Assembly (NCBI GenBank): GCA_041913505.1
Contig: JAYSFC010000080.1
Location: 1 to 17,358 of the forward strand
DNA: 17,358 nucleotides
Reading direction: 5' to 3'
Source of the DNA: JAYSFC01 sp041913505
GTDB lineage: Bacteria > Pseudomonadota > Gammaproteobacteria > Burkholderiales > Burkholderiaceae_C
The notes under the pieces were generated by a model, which saw only the letters and a list, made by a program, of their open reading frames with translations, did not search any database and was not told the origin of the DNA. The position numbers and the translations under genes were made by a program. Numbering within the stretch: the stretch's first letter is position 1; every line of letters begins with the position of its first letter. This document shows positions 5,831 to 12,869 of the stretch, piece after piece.

Positions 5831-6946
5831 ATGGATTTCGATTTTTCTGACGACCAGCAGCAACTGCGCGACGCCGTGCGCAAGTGGGTGGACAAGGGCT
5901 ACACCTTCGAGCGCCGCCGCGCCATCGTCGCCGCTGGCGGCTTCGACCGCGCCGCCTACGGCGAACTGGCCGAGCTGGGCCTCACCGCCCTCACGGTGCC
6001 CGAACAGCACGACGGCATGGGCCAGGGCGCCATCGACGCCATGGTGGCCATGGAAGAACTGGGCCGTGGCATGGTGCTCGAACCCCTGGCGCACACCTTC
6101 ATCGCCAGCAGCGTGCTCTCCCGCTGCGCGCCCGCCGACGTGCAGGCCGCCTGGCTGCCGCGCATCGCCAGCGGCGAAGCCCTGGTGGTGCTGGCCCACC
6201 AGGAGCGCAAGGCCCGCTACCGCCTCGACGTTTGCGATGCAAAAGCGGCTGCAACGCCCACCGGATATGCGCTGACAGCTACCAAAAGCATAGTCCCCGC
6301 CGGCGACCAAGCCGACGCCTTCCTCGTGCCCGCGCAATTGGACGGCCAGATCGCGCTGTTCCTGGTGGAGCGCGCGGCCTCCGGCGTCACCACGAGCGGC
6401 TACGGCACCCAGGACGGCAGCCGCGCCGCCGAGGTCCAGCTGGCCAACGCCGCCGCCACACTGGTCACCAAGGACGGCCTGGCCGCCCTTGAACTGGCCG
6501 TGGACACCGGCATCGCCGCCACCTGCGCCGAAGCCGTGGGCGTGATGGACCAGACCGTGGCCCTGACCGTGGACTACATGAACCAGCGCAAGCAATTCGG
6601 CGTGGCCATCGCCAGCTTCCAGGCCCTGCGCCACCGCGTGGCCGACATGAAGATGCAGCTCGAACTGGCCCGCTCCATGAGCTACTACGCCAGCCTCAAG
6701 CTCGGCGCCCCCGCCCCCGAACGCCGCGCCGCCCTGGCCCGCGCCAAGGTGCAGCTGGGCCAGTCCATGCGCTTCGTGGGCCAGCAGTCGGTGCAGCTGC
6801 ACGGCGGCATCGGCGTGACCGACGAATACATCGGCAGCCACTACTTCAAGAAGCTCACGCAGCTGGAAATGACCTTCGGCGACACGCTGCACCACCTGGG
6901 CGAGGTGTCGGCGCGCATGCAGGACACGGCGGGCGTCTTCGCCTGA
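5831..6946 (+). CDS. Acyl-CoA dehydrogenase, small subunit (PimD-like)
   Basis: The 371-residue product has the acyl-CoA dehydrogenase fold with MDFDFSDDQQQLRDAV at the start, a reduced middle domain, and a conserved C-terminal helical domain. The flavin-contacting NQRKQFG (251-257) and LHGGIGVTDEY (323-333) are intact. The SEPGSGSD loop of the large subunit is absent, and no glutamate occupies the helix G base position (AVDTGIA, around 226) or the MCAD position, so it is unlikely to catalyse on its own. It should form an alpha2beta2 enzyme with the preceding gene product, with FAD at the interface. AGGAGA at 5817-5822 overlaps the end of the large-subunit gene and is a strong ribosome binding site, indicating co-transcription. 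Residues 147-155 (ALTATKSIV) are encoded by a repeat-like stretch with unusual AT-rich codons including ATA. A strong terminator follows. Confidence 0.91.
   Translation: MDFDFSDDQQQLRDAVRKWVDKGYTFERRRAIVAAGGFDRAAYGELAELGLTALTVPEQHDGMGQGAIDAMVAMEELGRGMVLEPLAHTFIASSVLSRCAPADVQAAWLPRIASGEALVVLAHQERKARYRLDVCDAKAAATPTGYALTATKSIVPAGDQADAFLVPAQLDGQIALFLVERAASGVTTSGYGTQDGSRAAEVQLANAAATLVTKDGLAALELAVDTGIAATCAEAVGVMDQTVALTVDYMNQRKQFGVAIASFQALRHRVADMKMQLELARSMSYYASLKLGAPAPERRAALARAKVQLGQSMRFVGQQSVQLHGGIGVTDEYIGSHYFKKLTQLEMTFGDTLHHLGEVSARMQDTAGVFA
6269..6294 (+). repeat. Degenerate 26-bp dispersed repeat, copy B (inside the small-subunit gene)
   Basis: The segment begins GCGCTGACAGCTACCAAAAG and ends CATAGT; it aligns without gaps to copy A at 16 of 26 bases and to copy C at 17 of 26. 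It is read in frame as ALTATKSIV in the dehydrogenase beta domain. The protein there still looks like the family pattern of glycine or alanine, then TKSVV, so part of the match may be coincidental. Confidence 0.35.
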
Positions 6947-6962
6947 CACCCCGCCGCGAATG

Positions 6963-7002
6963 CAAAAAAGCCCCGCAGGCATTGCGCCTGCGGGGCTTTT
7001 TT
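6963..7002 (+). terminator. Strong Rho-independent terminator shared by convergent genes
   Basis: AGCCCCGCAGGC (6969-6980) pairs perfectly with GCCTGCGGGGCT (6986-6997) around the loop ATTGC. Six T residues end the plus-strand transcript (6997-7002) and six A residues precede the stem, giving a U-tract on the minus strand. It closes the dehydrogenase operon from the left and dctM from the right. Confidence 0.95.
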
Positions 7003-7017
7003 GTGGGCTGCGCCGGC

Positions 7018-8301
7018 TCAGAAACCCAGCGTGTGCGGCAGCCAGGTCGAGAGCGCCGGCACGAAGGTCAGCAGCACCAGCACCAGGAAATGCGCCACGA
7101 GGAACAGCGGCATCTCGCGCGTGAGCGCCGTGATCGACACGCGCGTGGACACGGCCGTCACGAACAGCAGCCCGCCTACGGGCGGCGTGATCATGCCCAG
7201 CGTGAGGTTGACGATCACGACCATGGCGAAGTGGATGGGGTCGATGCCCAGCGCGTTCGCGATCGGCGCGAGGATGGGCACGAGGATCATCACGCCCGGC
7301 AGCGGCTCCATGAAGATGCCGAACACCAGCAGCAGCAGGTTCACCGCAATCAGGAACATCACCGGCGAGAGCTGCCAGCTCACGATGAGCTGCGACAGGT
7401 ACTGCGGAACGCCCTCCACCGTGAGCACCCAGGCGAAGGCTGCCGACGTGGCCATGACCAGCAGCACCGACGACGTGAGCATGGCCGAGCGCGCCGCGAT
7501 GCCGGGCAGCGCCTTCCATTCCAGCGTGCGGTAGATCCACTTGCCGCACACGAGCGCGTAGAACACGGCCACCACCGAGGCCTCGGTGGGCGTGAAGATG
7601 CCGAAGCGGATACCCACGATGATGAGCACGATGAGCAGCAGCGCCGGAATGGCCTTGATGCTCGTGACCATCATCTCGCGGCCGCTCGGGCGCGGCTCGC
7701 GCGAGCGGTAGTCGCGCTTTTTGCAGACCCACCAGTTCACGGCCGCCATGGCGATCGCGATCAGGATGCCCGGGATGAAGCCCGCGACGAACAGCCCGCC
7801 CACGGAGACATTTTCGTCCTGCAGCGCGTAGATGATCATGCTGACCGAGGGCGGGATGATGGGGCCCACGATGGCCGTGCTCGCCGTGAGCGCGGCAGCG
7901 TAGGGGCGCGAGTAGCCGGCCTTGTCCATCATCTTCACCATCATCGAGCCCGGGCCCGCAGCGTCGGCCAGGGCCGAGCCCGAGATGCCCGAGAACAATG
8001 TGAGCGACAGCACGTTGGCGTAGCCCAGGCCGCCGCGCAGGTGCCCCACGAACTGCGCCGCGAAGCGCAGCAGCACGGCCGTGAGCGCGCCGCCCGACAT
8101 GAGCTCGGCCGCGAGGATGAAGAACGGCACGGCCATCAGCGGAAAGCTGTCGATGCCCGTGAACATTTCCTTGAACACGACGAGCTGCGGATAGCGCCCG
8201 CCCACGAAGACCGCCAGGGCCGCCGAGATGGCGAGCGCGAAGGCCACGGGAAATCCCAGTGCCAGCAGTACGACGACGGCGATGAAAAGCGTGAGAGCCA
8301 T
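7018..8301 (-). CDS. dctM: TRAP transporter large permease, DctM subunit
   Basis: DctM is the large membrane subunit of a tripartite ATP-independent periplasmic transporter and carries the substrate and Na+ path in the inner membrane. The 427-residue product has the family length and begins MALTLFIAVVVLLALGFPVA. It contains the family signature region LFSGISGSALADAAGPGSMM, followed by IVGPIIPPSVSMIIYA, and later GMITPPVGGLLFVTA, with about a dozen hydrophobic segments throughout. The start ATG 8301 is preceded by GGGAGGACAGGAATC, a good ribosome binding site. It begins 17 bp after the dctQ stop on the same strand, so the two are co-transcribed. It is the last gene of the unit and ends just before the bidirectional terminator. 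Confidence 0.96.
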   Translation of the reverse strand: MALTLFIAVVVLLALGFPVAFALAISAALAVFVGGRYPQLVVFKEMFTGIDSFPLMAVPFFILAAELMSGGALTAVLLRFAAQFVGHLRGGLGYANVLSLTLFSGISGSALADAAGPGSMMVKMMDKAGYSRPYAAALTASTAIVGPIIPPSVSMIIYALQDENVSVGGLFVAGFIPGILIAIAMAAVNWWVCKKRDYRSREPRPSGREMMVTSIKAIPALLLIVLIIVGIRFGIFTPTEASVVAVFYALVCGKWIYRTLEWKALPGIAARSAMLTSSVLLVMATSAAFAWVLTVEGVPQYLSQLIVSWQLSPVMFLIAVNLLLLVFGIFMEPLPGVMILVPILAPIANALGIDPIHFAMVVIVNLTLGMITPPVGGLLFVTAVSTRVSITALTREMPLFLVAHFLVLVLLTFVPALSTWLPHTLGF

Positions 8302-8318
8302 GATTCCTGTCCTCCCGC

Positions 8319-8834
8319 TCAGATCGAGGCCGCCGCGTCGGCGCCCATTTCGCCCGACTCGACATAGCTGCCGTCGGCCACGTAGCCGCGCGCGATGAAC
8401 AGCAGGTGCGCGAACATCAGCGCAAAGCCCACCGGCATGGCGATATAGATCCAGGCCATGGGCACGTCAGTGGCTGCCGTGGTCTGAAAGCGGGTAGCCC
8501 AGACGTAGAGCACCGAGAAATACGTCATCACGAGGCAGAACAGCCCCACGCCCACCACCACCAGGATGCGGATCGCGCGCGCTGCGCGCGGGCCCACGGC
8601 GTTGTGCAGGTTGTCGATGGCCACGTGGCCACCAAAGCGCAGCACCAGGCCGGCGCCCAGGAAGGTGCACCAGATCATCATGTGCCGGGCGACTTCCTCG
8701 GCCCAGACGATGGAGTCGCCCGTGGTGTAGCGCAACACCACGTTGGCAAAAACGATGCAGGCCATGGCCAGCAGCAGCACGATGAGCACCCAGCGGTTGC
8801 AGGCCACCAGGATACGTTCGACGCGATCAAGCAT
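8319..8834 (-). CDS. dctQ: TRAP transporter small permease, DctQ subunit
   Basis: DctQ is the small membrane subunit that partners DctM. The 171-residue product has four hydrophobic segments, near residues 15-35, 47-66, 88-112 and 127-148. The family signature is visible as WAEEVARHMMIW (44-55) followed by FLGAGLVLRFGGH. The tail after residue 150 is short and acidic. The start ATG 8834 has no recognisable Shine-Dalgarno sequence, unlike dctM. It is separated from the upstream dctP gene by 96 bp containing a terminator-like hairpin, so dctQM is likely made at a lower level than the binding protein, or may have a weak promoter of its own. Confidence 0.94.
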   Translation of the reverse strand: MLDRVERILVACNRWVLIVLLLAMACIVFANVVLRYTTGDSIVWAEEVARHMMIWCTFLGAGLVLRFGGHVAIDNLHNAVGPRAARAIRILVVVGVGLFCLVMTYFSVLYVWATRFQTTAATDVPMAWIYIAMPVGFALMFAHLLFIARGYVADGSYVESGEMGADAAASI

Positions 8835-8875
8835 ATGCGGGTCGGCGCACGCGGGCGCCGTTGTCGAAGGAGGTC

Positions 8876-8908
8876 AAAACAAACCGCCCGGGCACAGCCG
8901 GGCGGGTT
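8876..8908 (-). terminator. Terminator-like hairpin between dctP and dctQ
   Basis: CCGCCCGG (8884-8891) pairs with CCGGGCGG (8898-8905) around a 6-base loop. On the minus strand, the direction of dctPQM transcription, the stem is followed by TTTGTTTT. It starts about 22 bases after the dctP stop codon. A partial terminator here would give more binding protein than membrane subunits from one transcript. Confidence 0.7.
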
Positions 8909-8930
8909 CATGCAAAGCGGTACGGCGGGC

Positions 8931-9920
8931 TTACTTCACCGCGGCAATCGCGTCCAGCGTCTTCTGGCCGAACTTGCTCGCGTACTGCTTGTAGGCCGGC
9001 TCCAGCGCGGCGCGGAAGGCAGCCTGGTCCACGGTGGTCACGACCTGCATGCCATGGCCCTTGGCCTCTTCCACGCCCTTCTTCTCGACGGCGTCCACGA
9101 AGGCGCGCGAGGCCAGGGCGCCCAGCTTGGCGCCCTGGGTGAAGCTGGCCTTCTGCGCGTCGGTCAGGCTGCTCCAGAAGCTGGGCGACACGATCAGCGC
9201 CATGGGGGCATAGACGTGCGAGGTCAGCGTGAGGTGCTTTTGCACCTGCCACAGCTTGGCCGAAGAGAGCACCGAGATCGGATTCTCCTGCCCGTCGATG
9301 GTGCCCTGCTGCAGCGCGCCGATCACCTCGGGCCAGGACATGGGCGTGGGCGAGGCACCCAGGGTCTTGAAGGCCGTGATGTGCACGGGGTTCTCGGTCA
9401 CGCGGATCTTGAGGCCCTTGAGGTCATCGACCTTCTGCACGGGGTGCTTGTTGTTGGTGAGATGGCGAAAGCCCTGCTCGCCCCAGGCCAGCGCAATCAG
9501 GCCGCGCGCCTTGAACTTGCCCAGCAGCTCCTGGCCGAAGGGGCCGTCGAGCACGGCGCGCGCATGCTGCGTGTCGCGGAACAGGAAGGGGATGTCCACC
9601 ACGCCCACATCGGGAACGAAGTTGCTCAGCGCGCCCGTGGACACGATCACCGCTTCCACGGTGCCCAGCTGCAAGCCTTCGATGAGCTCGCGTTCGCCGC
9701 CCAGGGCGCTCGAGGGGAACTGCTTGAACTTGAACGCGCCATTGGTCCCCTTCTCCACAGAATCGGCCCAGGCCTGCGCCGCAGCGCCGTAATGCGAATT
9801 GACGGCCAGCGCGTAACCGAGCTTGACCTCCTTGGCCTGCTGTGCAAATGCGGAGCCGGCGGACGTGGCCAGCGCGAGGGCGGCGCTGGCGGCAAGGAGG
9901 GAACGGCGGGAGGAGGTCAT
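8931..9920 (-). CDS. dctP: TRAP transporter solute-binding protein, DctP family
   Basis: DctP is the periplasmic receptor that captures an organic acid and delivers it to DctQM. The 329-residue product (start MTSSRRSLLAASAALALATS) has a signal peptide with a twin arginine, with likely cleavage after AFA at residue 26; SRRSLL resembles a Tat motif, so Tat export is possible. Family hallmarks are GYALAVNSHYGAAAQAWAD (35-53), VDIPFLFRD (108-116), LKGLKIRVTENP (167-178) and WPEVIGALQQGTIDGQENP (196-214). R173 is the conserved arginine that binds the ligand carboxylate in this family. ATG 9920 was chosen because it begins the signal peptide; the upstream extension in frame is not signal-like. AAGGA precedes it at a 10-base spacing. 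It lies 119 bp downstream of the response-regulator stop. The ligand cannot be read from the sequence. Confidence 0.95.
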   Translation of the reverse strand: MTSSRRSLLAASAALALATSAGSAFAQQAKEVKLGYALAVNSHYGAAAQAWADSVEKGTNGAFKFKQFPSSALGGERELIEGLQLGTVEAVIVSTGALSNFVPDVGVVDIPFLFRDTQHARAVLDGPFGQELLGKFKARGLIALAWGEQGFRHLTNNKHPVQKVDDLKGLKIRVTENPVHITAFKTLGASPTPMSWPEVIGALQQGTIDGQENPISVLSSAKLWQVQKHLTLTSHVYAPMALIVSPSFWSSLTDAQKASFTQGAKLGALASRAFVDAVEKKGVEEAKGHGMQVVTTVDQAAFRAALEPAYKQYASKFGQKTLDAIAAVK

Positions 9921-10039
9921 GGGTAGAGGATCCTTGGAGAGTTGATGTCTACGGGCAAGAGCGTTTGATTCTAGGGCCACGGCCAGCCGGCAGGCGCCGC
10001 CACCGGACGTGCGGGAAGCCTGGGCGCGCCAGTTCCGGC

Positions 10040-10744
10040 TCAGTGGACGAACACGAGTCCCTTGCCGAAAACAGCGCGCACGGGCAACGCCATGCCTGTA
10101 TCGGCCAGGGTCTTGCGGCGCAGGCGGGTGAGCTGCGACTCGATGCGGTGAAATCCGTCTTCCACGTTGGCGGCCCCCATGGCGTCCACGAGGGCCTGCT
10201 TGGTGACCAGCCCCCCTTGGGCCACCATCAGGCAGCCCACGAGTTCCAGTTCACGGCTCGTGAGCGCAACGGCGCGCTGGTTCGGCGCAATGAGCAGGGC
10301 GGCGGCCGTGTCCAGGCGCCAGGGCATGGTCTGGGTCTGGGCCCCTGTCGCCGCGCGGGGAGCCATCCGGCGCAATTGCGACCGGATGCCGGCCACCAGT
10401 TCGTTCAGGTCGGTCGGCTTCACGAAATACTGCAGGGCTCCCGCGTCCAGGCCTGCGATGCGGCTGTCCAGATCGCCGCGCGCGGTCAGCACCACCACCG
10501 GTATATCCAAAGCCGCCAGGCGCCGAACCAGGCTGAGTCCATCCTCGCCCGGCAGTCCCAGATCCACCAGGACCAGGTCGGCCTTGTCGCGCAGCAGACG
10601 CACATAGAAGTCCTCAGCAGACTCCGCCCCCCAGACGTTCAGGCCCGACTTCTCAAGGAAGCGGCAGACGTTGGCGCGGATGTCCTCATCGTCCTCGACG
10701 ACGGCAATCGTGTGCTCGCCGGACGGCGCCGTGATTTGCTGCAT
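10040..10744 (-). CDS. OmpR-type two-component response regulator
   Basis: The 234-residue product has an N-terminal receiver domain and a C-terminal DNA-binding domain. In the receiver, VVEDDED (15-21) supplies the acidic pocket, D61 in VLVDLGLPGEDG is the phosphate acceptor, T87 is in VVVLTARG, and K109 is in YFVKPTDLNEL. The output domain (from about 140) reads VALTSRELELVGCLMVAQGG and ends with VRAVFGKGLVFVH, typical of the winged helix of the OmpR/PhoB group. ATG 10744 starts just ahead of the receiver; the open frame to 10816 begins with GTG, would overlap the kinase start, and is rejected. No clear Shine-Dalgarno sequence is seen. It is divergent from the sensor kinase with 50 bp between starts, so they almost certainly form a pair. 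The neighbouring TRAP genes downstream on the same strand are candidate targets. Confidence 0.93.
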   Translation of the reverse strand: MQQITAPSGEHTIAVVEDDEDIRANVCRFLEKSGLNVWGAESAEDFYVRLLRDKADLVLVDLGLPGEDGLSLVRRLAALDIPVVVLTARGDLDSRIAGLDAGALQYFVKPTDLNELVAGIRSQLRRMAPRAATGAQTQTMPWRLDTAAALLIAPNQRAVALTSRELELVGCLMVAQGGLVTKQALVDAMGAANVEDGFHRIESQLTRLRRKTLADTGMALPVRAVFGKGLVFVH

Positions 10745-10794
10745 GATGAAACAGTTGGATACGTAAATTCTCGCCAGGCCCTTGCGCTGCCGCC

Positions 10795-12810
10795 ATGCAC
10801 CAAAACTCACGGACACTCACCATCGCGGGATTCCTGCTGCTCGTGGCCGCTTTCGTCAGCCTGATGCTGGCACTCATTCTGGCACCCTATCTGACGCCGC
10901 AGTGGGCCAGCGGGCTCCAGTTGGGCCGCGATCTCCCCATGCAGCAGTTCGTGGACCGAACAGGCCATCTGCGCATTGACCAAGTAGCCGCCTTGCCGGC
11001 CACCGCGTTTACGCCGCTGCATGCGCCGGTCAACGAGGGCTACACGCGCGACGTGTATTGGCTCAAGGTCCAACTCCCCAAAGCCCTCCCCTCCGCGGGA
11101 TCGCGTTGGCTGGAAATCAACCCCACCTACCTCGACAGGGTCACGCTGTACGAGTTCGACGGTGACCGATGGCACGCCCGCGACAGCGGCGACACCATCC
11201 CGATGACGAAGCGCCTGCGGGTACGCCAGCCTCTGTTCCCGCTGGCATCGGGCCCTGCCTTCTTTCTGCGCATCCAGACGACGAGCGCCATGCAGCTGCA
11301 TGGCACGATCAGAGAAGAGGCCGATCTGATGGCTCGGCTGGCCAGCGTGGAATGGGCCTCAGGCTTTCACTTCGGCATTGGCCTGGTGCTGGTCGCGCTC
11401 ATCGGCGCCTCGGCGCTGGCATTCCACAGCCGCAGCCTGGCGGCCCTGGCTGTTCTGGCCGCCACGGGCCTGGTGCACAGCGCCAATGCGCGGGGCTATG
11501 CCCAGCTGTGGCTGCCCGACAGCCTCGGCCTATGGAACGACCACCTGGTCAGCGTAGGCGTATTCCTGCTGGCGGCCGCGCTGGCCTGGCAGACCCGGGA
11601 GCTGCTGACCCGCGGCACCCGGTGGCGCCATGCCGACAAGGTGCTTCGCGCCATGGCGCTGCTGTCCCTGGCGGGCATCGCCAGCATTCCGGTGGGCCGC
11701 TACACCGATTGGGCCTGGATCGGGGTGGCCGTGCCATGGCTGGCCAGCGTTCTGGGCGCCTGCGTGGCCTGCTGCAATCTGCGCCGCCACGGCGCTTCGG
11801 CGGAACGGATGCTCATCTTTGTGCCCTACGCCATCCATTCCGTCATGGGCGGGCTGCTGGCGGCTTCGTTCACGGGGCTGGTGCCCGCCAACCTGGAGGC
11901 CGGAGTGTTCTGGCAGCTGGAGGCCTTGATCTTCTACACGCTGATCACCATCGCGGCCGGAGTGGGCCTGGCGCAGAAGTTCCGCGCATCGGTGGCGGCA
12001 CAGGCGCAATTGGTGCACACGCTGGCCCAATCCGAGCATGCCCTGGAAGAACGCGTGCATCAGCGGACCACCGAACTGCTCCAAACCCAGAATGCGCTGC
12101 AGGCGGCGCTGCACAGCGAGCGCGAGTTGCGGCTGGACCAGCGCCAGTTCTTCAACATGGTCAACCACGAGTTCCGCACGCCCCTGGCCGTGGTCGACAG
12201 CGCGGCCACCGAGCAGTTGTCCTTCCCGTCGGCGGACATCGACTCCCAGATCGAGCGTGCGGCCCAGATCCGCCGTGCCTGCAGGCGTCTCACGGCCCTG
12301 GTCGACAACTGCCTGGTCAGCGACCGCCTGGACACCTCCGGCTTCCGGCTCCAATTGAGCGCAGTTCCGGTTCCCGCCCTGATGGAGGAAGCCGCCCAAC
12401 TCGTGCACTGGTCGCCGCGTCACCACCTGCACCTGTTCACGCAGGGTGCGCCCGCCGAATGGGTGTGCGATGCGACGCTCGTGCGCATCGCCCTGTCCAA
12501 CCTCGTGGACAACGCCGTGAAGTACGCCAAGGCCGGCGAGATCTTCGTGGCCGCGCACCGCGGCGCGCGGGGATCGCTCGAACTTTCGGTGGCCGATGAG
12601 GGGCCCGGCCTGCCGCCCGATGCCATACAGCGCATTTTCGAGCAGTTCGAGCGCGGGCAGCACGCGGACCAGGCCAAGGGCTTCGGCCTGGGCCTGTGGG
12701 TCGCGCGGCGCGTGGCCCGCCTGCACGGGGGCGACGTGCGTGTGGAATCCTCGTCCGGCCACGGGACCTGCTTCACGCTGACGCTGCCCCTGCGCACCCC
12801 GGGGGAGTGA
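10795..12810 (+). CDS. 7TMR-DISM sensor histidine kinase
   Basis: This is a membrane sensor that should phosphorylate the divergent response regulator. The 671-residue protein has an N-terminal membrane segment (11-31), then a periplasmic domain of about 150 residues of the 7TMR-DISMED2 type (VYWLKVQL at 87-94, LDRVTLYEFDGDRW at 113-126). A seven-helix 7TMR-DISM membrane region follows (about 188-392), and then a coiled coil (400-450). The HisKA helix holds H458 in NMVNHEFRTPL. The ATP-binding domain has N box LSNLVDNAVKYA (568-579, N573), G1 DEGPGLP (601-607), the F box FEQFERG and G2 GFGLGLW (629-635). All catalytic motifs are intact. DISMED2 domains resemble carbohydrate-binding folds, so the signal may be a small periplasmic solute. 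No ribosome binding site is obvious before ATG 10795. Confidence 0.93.
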   Translation: MHQNSRTLTIAGFLLLVAAFVSLMLALILAPYLTPQWASGLQLGRDLPMQQFVDRTGHLRIDQVAALPATAFTPLHAPVNEGYTRDVYWLKVQLPKALPSAGSRWLEINPTYLDRVTLYEFDGDRWHARDSGDTIPMTKRLRVRQPLFPLASGPAFFLRIQTTSAMQLHGTIREEADLMARLASVEWASGFHFGIGLVLVALIGASALAFHSRSLAALAVLAATGLVHSANARGYAQLWLPDSLGLWNDHLVSVGVFLLAAALAWQTRELLTRGTRWRHADKVLRAMALLSLAGIASIPVGRYTDWAWIGVAVPWLASVLGACVACCNLRRHGASAERMLIFVPYAIHSVMGGLLAASFTGLVPANLEAGVFWQLEALIFYTLITIAAGVGLAQKFRASVAAQAQLVHTLAQSEHALEERVHQRTTELLQTQNALQAALHSERELRLDQRQFFNMVNHEFRTPLAVVDSAATEQLSFPSADIDSQIERAAQIRRACRRLTALVDNCLVSDRLDTSGFRLQLSAVPVPALMEEAAQLVHWSPRHHLHLFTQGAPAEWVCDATLVRIALSNLVDNAVKYAKAGEIFVAAHRGARGSLELSVADEGPGLPPDAIQRIFEQFERGQHADQAKGFGLGLWVARRVARLHGGDVRVESSSGHGTCFTLTLPLRTPGE

Positions 12811-12869
12811 ATTCGCGATAATGGAAGGTTATCCGGCCTGCGGGCTGCAACCTATTTCCTCCTGTCTTC

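Noticed and set aside
4571..8365. 1264-codon open frame on the minus strand
   Set aside because: It runs antisense through both dehydrogenase genes and then in a wrong frame through dctM, crosses the strong terminator at 6963-7002, and encodes H/R/A/G-rich sequence with no domain. Long antisense frames are expected at this GC content.
8406..9926. 506-codon plus-strand frame opposite dctQ and dctP
   Set aside because: It spans two real genes and their hairpin on the other strand and shows no family features.
9921..9980. 20-residue N-terminal extension of dctP
   Set aside because: The signal peptide begins at the methionine encoded at 9920 with a ribosome binding site ahead; an extension would place the signal peptide internally.
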